From Sedimentisphaerales bacterium (GTDB lineage: Bacteria > Planctomycetota > Phycisphaerae > Sedimentisphaerales > SG8-4): 20,592 nt of DNA. The stretch covers positions 1-20,592 of the forward strand of contig JAFGJR010000192.1 in the NCBI GenBank assembly GCA_016928975.1, in the 5' to 3' direction. The notes under the pieces are model-generated. The model did no database searches. It saw only the letters and a list, made by a program, of their open reading frames with translations, and was not told where the DNA came from. Below, piece by piece: positions 8,590-16,233 of the stretch. Position numbers and translations under genes: made by a program. Each line of letters starts with the position of its first letter. Position 1 is the stretch's first letter.

Positions 8590-11358
8590 CTACGTGCCGT
8601 CCTCTGCCGGGTCGTCCTCGGGTAGAGGCAGACTCAGGAGCGCGCGAATGTCCGGGCGGCGGAGTGCTTGGTCGAGCTCTTTCAACTGCTTCTCAATCTC
8701 CGCCAGCGTGGCCGCGTAGTAGTGTTCCGTGTGGAAGAAGAACATGGCCGTGTCAGCGTCCACCACGTGGATCTGCCCGCCCTTGAGTTCGGGCATAAGC
8801 AACACTCTGCCGACGCTGAAGTTCCGCAGACGCAACTCGTCGATCCCGCCGTTGAGAACGGCAATCCTTTTGATCACCAGCGCACTGCGTAGACGAAGGA
8901 TGTCCTGATTATTCTGAATCAGGATGGTGTGGCGTTCATGCCCGTCGGGCGCGGGCTGATTCAGCTCCCACAGCAGCCTGCCCCAGGCTTGCCGGTCCGG
9001 ACAATCGAGCAGCCTGATCTCCGGAATCGGCTCCGTGCCGAGGCGGTTTTCCGCCAGCGAGGCGCGGTCACGGCGATACGTGATCGCCAGTGCCTGGCGC
9101 CCGAAGTCCGTCACTCCACCCGTTGTCTTGTCCTTGAGGCGTTCCTCGAGGAACCTGACGCTGTAGCCGCCGACCTGCTGGCCCTCGAAGTAGATGATCT
9201 TCGATGTCTCGATCTTCCGTGCGATGTCCAACCGTTTGATGACCTCATAGATCATCCGGGTGACGAGGATGGACTCGCCCGGCACGCTGTCCCGCACGAA
9301 AGACCGGAACGGTTCGGCTTCGCCCAGGTGGAAGTTCTCCTGCGCCGCCTGTCGTGCCAGCTCCCGATATGCCACGATGCGCCGGTTCTCCAGCAGGAAG
9401 GTCAGGTCGAATACGTCCTCGCCGCGAATCCGATAGGAGTCGCGGAAGAGTTCGTGTCCGAAGCTGTCGACGAAGTCCTCGTCCTTGGGAAGCGCCCGCA
9501 GGACATCCCGTTTCTCGGGGAGGACGTGGGGTGTGAGAACGATGATGACCTCGCGTTTGATGCGCTCGTTCCTCTCGGACCGGAATGCGAAGCCAATCAG
9601 TGGCAGGTCGCCCAGGAGCGGGACCTTTTCCTGGATCCGCGTGTCCTCGCGAGCGACCAGGCCGCCAATGATCAGCGGAGTGTTGTTGGGAATGCGCCCG
9701 TAGGTCTGTACCCGGCGCGTGGACACGGTCGGGGCCGAGGCCAGAACCGTTCCATCGGCGGCCTTCATCTCCAGGTCCTCGCCCGGAACCCTGGCCGAGA
9801 CAATGGTGTCGATGAGCATACTGACTGCCGCACCAGACTCGTTGATCCGGGGCCGAATGTTCAGCACGATTCCCGTCGGCAGGTAATCGAACTGGAAGCT
9901 CACCTTCGAGGAGTAGGTGCCGAGTCCCTCCAGGCTGCTGGCAATGGGAATATCTTGTCCGACGCGGATTGTCGATTGCCGATTGTCCAACGTCAGCACG
10001 CTGGGACGCGAGAGGATCTCCGCCTTCCCGTTGCGGACCAAGGCGCGAATCGTAGCCGCCCAGCTCCACTCGTAGTCTCCTTCGAAGAGCTGATTGAGCT
10101 TCGTTATATCAGGAGCATACAGTCTCAAGGTCTCCGCCGAGGATCCGGCATTCAGTGAGCCGGCGGTAATGGAGAGGGGGAACTCATTCAACGCCCACTC
10201 GACGCCCAGCTCCTTGAGGCCCTGTTCGCTGATCTCCAGCACCATCGCTTCGATGAAGATTTGCCGGGCCGGGCGGTCGACGTACGTATCGAGGATCCGG
10301 CGGACCTCACTGAACTGCTCGGGGTAGGCTGGATGGAACAGGACCATGAGTTGCGTCATGGGCGAGGCAATCGTGTTGTCCATCAGCTCCGAGGCAGCGC
10401 CCGGCGCCATGGAAAGCTTGCTCCTGCCGCCCGAGCCTGGCTCCTTGGAACCGACCAGACCGGTGTATTCCTTCTTGGGGTCCTCGATGTTCACCACGTA
10501 GGGAAGCTTGGCGAAATCGACTTTCGCTGGGACTTCGGAGGGCTGGCTCAGAGTCGTGATGCCAAAACCTTTCAACATGCTGACGGCCGTGGCGGCATCC
10601 GCGTAGCTGAGTTGAATGAGCCTGGCTTCCAGATCCCGCACGGTCAACTCCGCGTGCATCGCGTTGATAGAGGCGATGATCGCAGCGACTTTCGGTTCGA
10701 CCTGCGCCAAGTCGGGATTGGCGGATAGCGCGGCGTCTTTCCTGACAATCACTCCAAGGACCCACAACCGAGGTGGCTGTGAGACGAAACATCGATATCC
10801 GAACCGCAGGACATGCGCGCCGTCCTCCCCGGATCGTGCGATGGTCCTGTCGCCAAGAACGCCCCCAGGGGGAATCGGCAGCGCATCAGCGATAGCAGCC
10901 GAGCCTGTGGCGTAACCGAGCGAGGAGGCGAAATCCAGGACCAGATGCTCGATGACTTCTTCGACTTCGGCACGACTGAGTTTCGGTAGCGTGACGGTTA
11001 CTGTCGACTGCGCCGGCAACGCCGGTCCGGCGGTCATGTCCACGGCTTGTGAAACGCTGATTCTTGGAGGCAACGCCCCTCCCTGATTGCTCGATGCATT
11101 CGGATCGGGCCGGCTCGTCTCCGCTGCGGCGGTCGCGGGCGGGGTCGGCAGATCGAGAGCGTCCATGGCTGCGGCCAATTCCTTCAGCTTCGCCGGATCA
11201 TTCGGATCGATAATCGTGCCGTTCTGGACCTGCGGCCGCTCCAGAATAACCGTGCTGTCGGTGTCGATGCGCGAAGCACACCCGGCCAGAAGAGACAGAC
11301 ACAGGATGCCCACTGCCGCCACCGGACCTACCGTAATTACGGTAGCATGGATCGACAT
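8590..11358 (-). CDS. Secretin-family outer-membrane lipoprotein (GspD/PilQ-like)
   Basis: The protein is 922 residues from the ATG at 11358, which has AGGAAAGGC just upstream. The frame stays open to 11778, but the added residues look non-coding and would cover the intergenic promoter region. A lipoprotein signal ends LLAGC with C27; the next residues, A and S, fit outer-membrane sorting. An N-domain-like region spans about 239-365, with FIEAMVLEISEQGLKELGVEW near 366-386. The secretin core (about 430-612) shows GQDIPIASS, VSARVPG, STRRVQTYGRIPNNTPLIIGG, KVPLLGDLPLIGFAF and VIIVLTPHV. The last 310 residues match nothing I know. Secretins form gated outer-membrane rings in type II/III secretion or type IV pili. 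No ATPase or pseudopilin gene is nearby, so the partner system is unseen. It is divergent from the autotransporter. Confidence 0.88.
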   Translation of the reverse strand: MSIHATVITVGPVAAVGILCLSLLAGCASRIDTDSTVILERPQVQNGTIIDPNDPAKLKELAAAMDALDLPTPPATAAAETSRPDPNASSNQGGALPPRISVSQAVDMTAGPALPAQSTVTVTLPKLSRAEVEEVIEHLVLDFASSLGYATGSAAIADALPIPPGGVLGDRTIARSGEDGAHVLRFGYRCFVSQPPRLWVLGVIVRKDAALSANPDLAQVEPKVAAIIASINAMHAELTVRDLEARLIQLSYADAATAVSMLKGFGITTLSQPSEVPAKVDFAKLPYVVNIEDPKKEYTGLVGSKEPGSGGRSKLSMAPGAASELMDNTIASPMTQLMVLFHPAYPEQFSEVRRILDTYVDRPARQIFIEAMVLEISEQGLKELGVEWALNEFPLSITAGSLNAGSSAETLRLYAPDITKLNQLFEGDYEWSWAATIRALVRNGKAEILSRPSVLTLDNRQSTIRVGQDIPIASSLEGLGTYSSKVSFQFDYLPTGIVLNIRPRINESGAAVSMLIDTIVSARVPGEDLEMKAADGTVLASAPTVSTRRVQTYGRIPNNTPLIIGGLVAREDTRIQEKVPLLGDLPLIGFAFRSERNERIKREVIIVLTPHVLPEKRDVLRALPKDEDFVDSFGHELFRDSYRIRGEDVFDLTFLLENRRIVAYRELARQAAQENFHLGEAEPFRSFVRDSVPGESILVTRMIYEVIKRLDIARKIETSKIIYFEGQQVGGYSVRFLEERLKDKTTGGVTDFGRQALAITYRRDRASLAENRLGTEPIPEIRLLDCPDRQAWGRLLWELNQPAPDGHERHTILIQNNQDILRLRSALVIKRIAVLNGGIDELRLRNFSVGRVLLMPELKGGQIHVVDADTAMFFFHTEHYYAATLAEIEKQLKELDQALRRPDIRALLSLPLPEDDPAEDGT
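11328..11345. promoter_or_regulatory. 18-bp perfect palindrome over the secretin start codons
   Basis: CTACCGTAATTACGGTAG is a perfect palindrome covering codons 5-11 of the secretin (HATVITVG region), 10 bases inside the start. It could be a dimeric regulator site or, in mRNA, a short stem occluding early elongation or initiation. Function is inferred from perfect symmetry and position. Confidence 0.4.
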
Positions 11359-11760
11359 TCTGCCTTTCCTACGCGAGACGAATGTGTGAGCTGCACAGTC
11401 TCTTGGGGTCGCCATTGCCACTATCATCTCCACACGGCCTTCTTGCTTGTCATCGTGAGTCGGTACTATTCCACCATCGTATCGGCGATTACCGGGCCAT
11501 TCGGTTACAGAAAACCCCACATCCAAGTGGAAGACCGCCGTGGCCTGGGGAGAGCGAGCAGCCACAGCATCGGCGGGAGCCTTCGTCCGCGTCTGTGGCA
11601 AACACGCTGCCCGCCACGGGTCTGGTCCGGCATCGCGCCATGGTTTGGGTCTGATCGTGACCGCCGCAGCGACTTGTTCAGTGACATTATCGGTCGCAGA
11701 GCGGCCGAGCATGCACCCGGTCCTCGCCTGCTTCCCAGATCGACCGACATCTCTTTTCGA
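11359..11760. other. Divergent intergenic region, no gene seen
   Basis: About 400 bases between the secretin start and the autotransporter promoter. I found a weak TACGAT-like hexamer on the minus strand but no convincing -35 box for the secretin. The open frames across this stretch in both directions lack a ribosome site and protein-like composition. Confidence 0.45.
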
Positions 11761-11789
11761 TTGACAATCCGATATCAAAAGGCTACAAT
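11761..11789 (+). promoter_or_regulatory. Near-consensus sigma-70 promoter for the autotransporter
   Basis: TTGACA (11761-11766), exactly 17 bases, then TACAAT (11784-11789). The -35 box is perfect and the -10 box differs from consensus at one position. Transcription would start near 11796. A GATATC palindrome lies in the spacer. The leader then carries a small hairpin (GATGC 11803-11807, GCATC 11819-11823) immediately before a strong Shine-Dalgarno sequence at 11824-11830. Confidence 0.75.
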
Positions 11790-11823
11790 ACTGCTACGAT
11801 CAGATGCATTGCACCGTGGCATC

Positions 11824-11830
11824 GGAGGAG
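11824..11830 (+). promoter_or_regulatory. Strong Shine-Dalgarno before an alternative TTG start
   Basis: GGAGGAG ends seven bases before an in-frame TTG at 11838, which would add 18 residues to the autotransporter. The downstream ATG at 11892 has only AAAGGA (11879-11883 region) but gives a more usual signal peptide. Which start is used cannot be settled from sequence alone. Confidence 0.45.
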
Positions 11831-11891
11831 TGATCGATTGCTGGCCGGAGGCCCTCTTCGTACCCTGCGTTTCACAGAAAGGACAAATGCG

Positions 11892-14234
11892 ATGCGGACT
11901 CTCGCAGAGGTTGTGCACTCGGTGCCAGCCAGTGGAAGACATCGGCCTATTTGGGCAGCGATGCTTGTGCTTGGACTGCTGTTCGGCACGGCCCTCGGAC
12001 AGATCAATGTGAACAGGACCGGCCTTCACGATGCCAATCAAGTCTTCGGCATCGACGGATCCGCGTACGTGGACCCCTGGACGAACAACCAGACCATTAC
12101 CGTATTCGGCCAGGGCGACACGACCGACCCCCACCTCTACACGGACGTCTCTTTTGGCATCTACGGCATCGGTTCGGCCCCTGCATTGACGAACACCAAC
12201 TGGATCGATGCCAATGGTGTCGGAGGGTTCACCAGCATCAGCGACGGCTTCGCTTCTGCCATGGTCCAGACCTATGGCATTTGGGGAATGGCGGACGTCG
12301 CCAATAGCAGCACCGTCACCGTCGCCGCCACAGGGGGAATCGCCCATAGCTCCAGTGAGTCCAGCTTCGCCAACGCCAACGCCCGCACTTATGGCATCAG
12401 TGCTCACGGCGCTCTGGTCAATAGTGGCAGCCTCTTCGTCACCGCCACCGGCGGGACCGCCGAGAGCAACGGCAATACACCATTCTACTCCGGCGCCTTG
12501 GCCGAGGCAGAAGTCTTCGGGATCTACGGCCACAGCGAGGTGAACAACACCGGAGGCATCACGGCCCTTGCCACCGGAGGCACCGCCACCAGCGCCGGCG
12601 GTTCCGCCAATGCCTATGCTTATGCCTATGGCATCTATGGCATGTTCGAACAGGTGACCAACAGCGGCGACATTGCGGTCACAGCCGCGGGAGGCACCGC
12701 CAACGTGCAGGAAGGGAACGCCGACGCTTACGCCTATGGCATCCTGGCGCTCGGGAACGTGGCCAACAGCGGTGATATCACCGCCACCGCCACCGCTGGG
12801 CCAGGGTTCACCACCGAGGCCTATGGCATCTTCATGAGCCAGGGCGAAGGCGGCATCCCGAGCACTCTCACGAACACCGGGACCATTCGCGCCTTTGGCA
12901 ACACCGCTTATGAGCTGTACGTCGCCTACGGTACGACGACCCTGGTCAATGTCTACAACGTCACTCTCGACGGCAACCCGCAGGACCCGTCCATCTTTGT
13001 CAACGACGGCGCGACGCTGGCCCTGAACAGCGCGGCCCTGACCGTGACCGACGTCCCCGGCGACACACTCTGGAACACCGAGTACCGGTTGTTTGGAGTC
13101 GGCGAGCAGGGGTCGGTGGGCGGCAACTTCGGCAGCGTCCAAGCGGTGAATCCTGACGTGACGGCACGGTACTACACGGGCGGCACGGCCAACGCGGCTG
13201 ACGACACCGTGGCTCTGGCTTATGCCCCCGAGGCATCCGAAGCCCTTGCCTCCGTGACTGCGGAGAAGCAAATGATCGGCCGGGCTTCCTCTGCGATCAA
13301 TGAGCACATGACCACCGCCCTACTGTATGACGCGCTGTCGCCGGATGAGTCGGACGAGGAGTCCGACCCTAACTCGGCAGGCGAAGCGGCACTGGGCCGG
13401 ACGCCCTGCCAGAGGGCCGGTGGCGTATTTGTCGAGCCTCATTACTCCTATTTCAAGAAGAACAAGGACCCTCTGGGCTACGACGCAGGGGCATGGGGCC
13501 TGTCGGCCGGCTACACGCAGTGCGTTACCGACAGCCTCCTGGGCGTGCACATTGGCTATGGACAATCCGACATCGACTACACTGGTACCGGGTACAGCTC
13601 CAACAGCGAGGTCCAGGACATCGCGACCAGCGGCATGAACGGTTTGACTCGATGGCAGTCCTGGGTCTTCCGCTACGGCTTCACGGGCTTCCATGCCTGG
13701 CACGAGTACGACGGTCTGACCGGTCTGTCGTTGAATCAACACGAGACCGCCTCCTACACGAGTTATGGCGGCACGGCCTTGCTCATGGTCGGGCGCACCC
13801 TCCGGTACCGCAAGCACGTGTTCTTCCCGGAAATCGGCGCGGACTGGCTCTGGGTCCATCGGCGAAGCTACACCTCAGAGGCAACCGATGCGGGCTGGGA
13901 CACCCGGTATTCGACCATGGATGACCACGACGTGGCAGGGGAGCTGGCACTGCATTGGCTCAGCAGATACAGGTACAAGAAGCTCCTCATCGAGCCATCC
14001 GCGTCCATTGCCATTCATCAATTGTTGACGGACGGTGACACAGAGACCGTGCAGTCGATCGAGGGAGCAGATCCCGTTCTGGTAAAGGCGGAACAGGATC
14101 GGACCTCGGTCGCGCTGGCGGCAGCGCTGATGCTCCGATGGTCGCGAAGCACCTTCTCGCTGGCCTACGACGGCCAGTTTGCTCGGGACGTGCAGGAACA
14201 CAATTTCTGGGCGAAGTTCAGGTGGCGATTCTAA
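11892..14234 (+). CDS. Autotransporter (type Va-like) with YGI-repeat passenger
   Basis: The protein is 780 residues from ATG 11892, or 798 from TTG 11838. A long basic N-region precedes the hydrophobic signal core (WAAMLVLGLLFGTALG, about 23-38) with cleavage before QINVN. The passenger carries about seven degenerate repeats of 30-45 residues built on AYGIYG...VxNSGDIxVTATGGTA. This pattern suits a beta-helix. A linker rich in D/E/S (about 480-500, with SPDESDEESDPNS) leads to a C-terminal beta-barrel of about 265 residues, beginning GGVFVEPHYSYF and ending FWAKFRWRF. The alternating aromatic residues and terminal phenylalanine are typical of a BAM-recognised outer-membrane barrel. The product is likely surface-exposed; adhesion or another surface role is possible, but no enzyme motif is seen. 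It lies divergent from the secretin and converges on the MscS gene. Confidence 0.85.
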   Translation: MRTLAEVVHSVPASGRHRPIWAAMLVLGLLFGTALGQINVNRTGLHDANQVFGIDGSAYVDPWTNNQTITVFGQGDTTDPHLYTDVSFGIYGIGSAPALTNTNWIDANGVGGFTSISDGFASAMVQTYGIWGMADVANSSTVTVAATGGIAHSSSESSFANANARTYGISAHGALVNSGSLFVTATGGTAESNGNTPFYSGALAEAEVFGIYGHSEVNNTGGITALATGGTATSAGGSANAYAYAYGIYGMFEQVTNSGDIAVTAAGGTANVQEGNADAYAYGILALGNVANSGDITATATAGPGFTTEAYGIFMSQGEGGIPSTLTNTGTIRAFGNTAYELYVAYGTTTLVNVYNVTLDGNPQDPSIFVNDGATLALNSAALTVTDVPGDTLWNTEYRLFGVGEQGSVGGNFGSVQAVNPDVTARYYTGGTANAADDTVALAYAPEASEALASVTAEKQMIGRASSAINEHMTTALLYDALSPDESDEESDPNSAGEAALGRTPCQRAGGVFVEPHYSYFKKNKDPLGYDAGAWGLSAGYTQCVTDSLLGVHIGYGQSDIDYTGTGYSSNSEVQDIATSGMNGLTRWQSWVFRYGFTGFHAWHEYDGLTGLSLNQHETASYTSYGGTALLMVGRTLRYRKHVFFPEIGADWLWVHRRSYTSEATDAGWDTRYSTMDDHDVAGELALHWLSRYRYKKLLIEPSASIAIHQLLTDGDTETVQSIEGADPVLVKAEQDRTSVALAAALMLRWSRSTFSLAYDGQFARDVQEHNFWAKFRWRF
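12150..12920 (+). repeat. Degenerate passenger repeats coding YGI...NSGDI...TATGG
   Basis: About seven in-frame copies spaced 90-135 bases apart, marked by TATGGCAT-type cores (for example near 12272, 12391, 12627, 12736 and 12820) followed by AACAGCGG/CGACAT-type cores and ACCGGCGGCACC-type cores. The copies are divergent at DNA level and vary in length, so this is an old expansion. Alanine/tyrosine-rich spacers (AYAYAYGIYG) join copies 4 and 5. Confidence 0.65.
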
Positions 14235-14249
14235 GGCAGCCCTGCCGCA

Positions 14250-15863
14250 TCATCGGCCCCGCCAATCGCCTAAGATGCGCCTGAGGCGATGCAGGATGCC
14301 GTCGCGGGCCAGCTCCGGCGGCACGACCGCGGAGGCACGCAGTCTTTCCAGCGACCTGGCGTTCTCTGCGGCGCGGGTGGCTGCCAGGTCCGAAAGCATG
14401 CGGGGAATCTCCTCCCGTAGCGACAGCAGACGAGCGAACGCACCACGGTCGAACTCGAGCAATTCACAGTTGGTGGTGGCCGTCATGGTGGCACTTCTGG
14501 GCAGACCGGTCAGAAGACTCATCTCGCCGAAGAGGGCTCCGGGCTGCAACTCGAATTGGATGGGATGGGCCGTGTCGGAGTTCATGATGCTGCCCTTCAC
14601 GATCCCCCGAACCAGGACATAGAACGATTCCCCATCGTCATCCTGTCGCATCAGGACTTCGCCGGTCGTGAAACGGGTGCGTTTGACATCCCGGGCGATG
14701 GCCCGCAACTCATCTCGACTAAGCAAACAGACGCCCTGGGCGTCGGCCATGAGCTTGCGGCCGAAGTCGCTGTGGACCAGATCGTCCACGTTTCGCTCGA
14801 TCTCCGAGGCCAGCGGCTTCTCGAACTGCTGGGCATGGACAGCCTCCATGAAGTTGCTCAGGAGCCGGCCACTCATGGGGAAGGGGATCTCGATCCCCCG
14901 GCGGTTGAACTTATACCAGATCATCCGCATCACGTCGCCTTCGATCGCCGTGCGAAAGTGGTAGTGATGCGACCAGAACCGCAGCACGTACTCGATGCAG
15001 AAGTCCTTGAAACCGGTGATATATGCGTCCGGCTCCGGCTGCTTGAGCACCTCGGGCACGTTGGCGGCGGCTTCCAGCAAGGCGGCGATGACATCGCCGG
15101 GCGCATCCCCGTAGCTGGCAGCCACCGGCACGTCGTGCCGACGCAAGGTCGTTGGGACGCAGTAGTTGTAGACGGTCGCGCCAGCAACCCTGCTGTTCGG
15201 AATGATGATGGTGTGACCGCCCTTGCGAATCCGCGTTTCTCGCCAGTTCACGAGGGTCACCTGGCCCCTCAACCCGTCGATATCGACCCAGTCTCCCACC
15301 TGCATGGATCGGCACGCGTGCAAGGACATGCCCGCCAGCAGGTTCCCGAGCACGCCTTGCATGGCAAAACCGATGACGCCGGTGACAATGGCCGTGGAGG
15401 TGAGCAGCACACCGATCTGGTAGTTCAGTTGGAATCGGATCAGCATGAAGGCCACGGCCAGCATAACCGCCAGACGCAACAGCCCGCGCATGAGCCGGCT
15501 GAGCGGACAGGGCCGGCCCATCTGCACAAACAGCTCGACTAACAACCCCTCGGTCAGTCGTATGATGGCATAAATGCTCCAAAACAGCAGCCATGTATGA
15601 TGAAACGACCGCTCCTGAGGGTGATAGAGCCAGTAGCTTACCGGCAGCGACAGCACCAGCACGACGACGGGGAACGCCACATGGCTCAGCAGCATGCAGA
15701 GGAACTGGCGACCGGAACGGCGGGTCAGGGTCGGCTCGATGGTTTCGCAGGAGGCGTATCGCCGACGCAAAGGAAGCGTCAGCAGGTACGCGACGAATGA
15801 CACCCCAAGGGCCAGCGCGATATTCTGAATGTGAGGTAGTATGGTGCCCAGTTGTTCTTGCAT
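14250..15863 (-). CDS. MscS-family channel with C-terminal cyclic-nucleotide-binding domain
   Basis: The protein is 537 residues from ATG 15863, chosen because GGGAGGAGGA lies seven bases upstream; the frame is open to 16001 but that extension lacks a ribosome site. Five hydrophobic segments lie at about 12-32, 56-80, 91-113, 128-146 and 150-176. The last is the MscS pore helix (GVIGFAMQGVLGNLLAG), followed by the beta-domain (VGDWVDIDGLRGQV, 189-202; IIIPNSRV, 219-226) and IEIPFPM (324-330). Residues about 380-480 form a cyclic-nucleotide-binding domain with the phosphate-binding cassette PGALFGEMSLLTGLPRSATM (441-460), holding the expected G-E and R-S-A. This matches the bacterial cyclic-nucleotide-gated MscS-like subfamily in the inner membrane. 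It likely couples ion flux or osmotic response to cAMP/cGMP. Its stop lies only 15 bases from the convergent autotransporter stop. Confidence 0.92.
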   Translation of the reverse strand: MQEQLGTILPHIQNIALALGVSFVAYLLTLPLRRRYASCETIEPTLTRRSGRQFLCMLLSHVAFPVVVLVLSLPVSYWLYHPQERSFHHTWLLFWSIYAIIRLTEGLLVELFVQMGRPCPLSRLMRGLLRLAVMLAVAFMLIRFQLNYQIGVLLTSTAIVTGVIGFAMQGVLGNLLAGMSLHACRSMQVGDWVDIDGLRGQVTLVNWRETRIRKGGHTIIIPNSRVAGATVYNYCVPTTLRRHDVPVAASYGDAPGDVIAALLEAAANVPEVLKQPEPDAYITGFKDFCIEYVLRFWSHHYHFRTAIEGDVMRMIWYKFNRRGIEIPFPMSGRLLSNFMEAVHAQQFEKPLASEIERNVDDLVHSDFGRKLMADAQGVCLLSRDELRAIARDVKRTRFTTGEVLMRQDDDGESFYVLVRGIVKGSIMNSDTAHPIQFELQPGALFGEMSLLTGLPRSATMTATTNCELLEFDRGAFARLLSLREEIPRMLSDLAATRAAENARSLERLRASAVVPPELARDGILHRLRRILGDWRGR

Positions 15864-16233
15864 GGTCCAATCCTCCTCCCGTATGGTCAAGCATCGTCCG
15901 GCTCGTGCCAGCGCGGTGGCGGTCAGAACGTCTCCATCGGTTGTCCCACGATACGCTGCGCCCTGTCGTTTGTCGTTGGGGGAGGCCTCTCGCTGCGACA
16001 AGAACCGGACGCATCACATCCGCGTCGGCGGCACCAGAGACTCGATCCGCCCTGGACGTCACGGGGACAACGTCGGCATCCCCGGCGACCAAGTCGACCA
16101 CCATTCTACGCAAACACTCGTTATATGTTTCGGCATGCTTTGGTGATGACTTCAATTCTCGTGGCCATATGAGCATCGCCACGCTTCGCTCGGTGATGCC
16201 GCCGCCGATAATCATCCGACTATCAGCCCAGAC
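15864..16233. other. Intergenic region, nothing recognised
   Basis: About 370 bases between the MscS start and the M48 stop. The minus-strand open frame here runs on as a shadow of the MscS gene, and the plus-strand frames lack ribosome sites. I could not find a convincing promoter; TTGAAG and TATAAC hexamers on the minus strand (about 16154 and 16130) are spaced too far apart. Confidence 0.4.

Noticed and set aside
8929..10158. 409-residue plus-strand open frame opposite the secretin
   Set aside because: The minus strand encodes clear secretin motifs over the same bases; no ribosome site or motif in the plus frame.
11359..11778. 140-residue N-terminal extension of the secretin
   Set aside because: The lipoprotein signal (LLAGC) starts right after the ATG at 11358, which has a ribosome site; the extension overlaps the divergent promoter and is not protein-like.
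12150..12920. Repeats considered as a CRISPR array
   Set aside because: Copies vary in length and sequence, stay in frame and encode a beta-helix-like repeat; there are no identical direct repeats with unique spacers.
11775..13307. 510-residue minus-strand open frame opposite the autotransporter
   Set aside because: Glycine/valine-rich antisense shadow of the repeat passenger.
14265..14290. Hairpin ATCGCCT...AGGCGAT as a bidirectional terminator between autotransporter and MscS
   Set aside because: The 7-bp stem has a 12-base loop, lies within the MscS coding end and has no T-tract on either strand.
15864..16001. 46-residue N-terminal extension of the MscS channel
   Set aside because: GGGAGGAGGA is well spaced before the ATG at 15863; the extension has no ribosome site.
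14911..16215. 434-residue minus-strand open frame overlapping the MscS gene
   Set aside because: Most of it overlaps MscS in another frame, and there is no Shine-Dalgarno sequence; the part beyond MscS (15864-16215) has no family resemblance.
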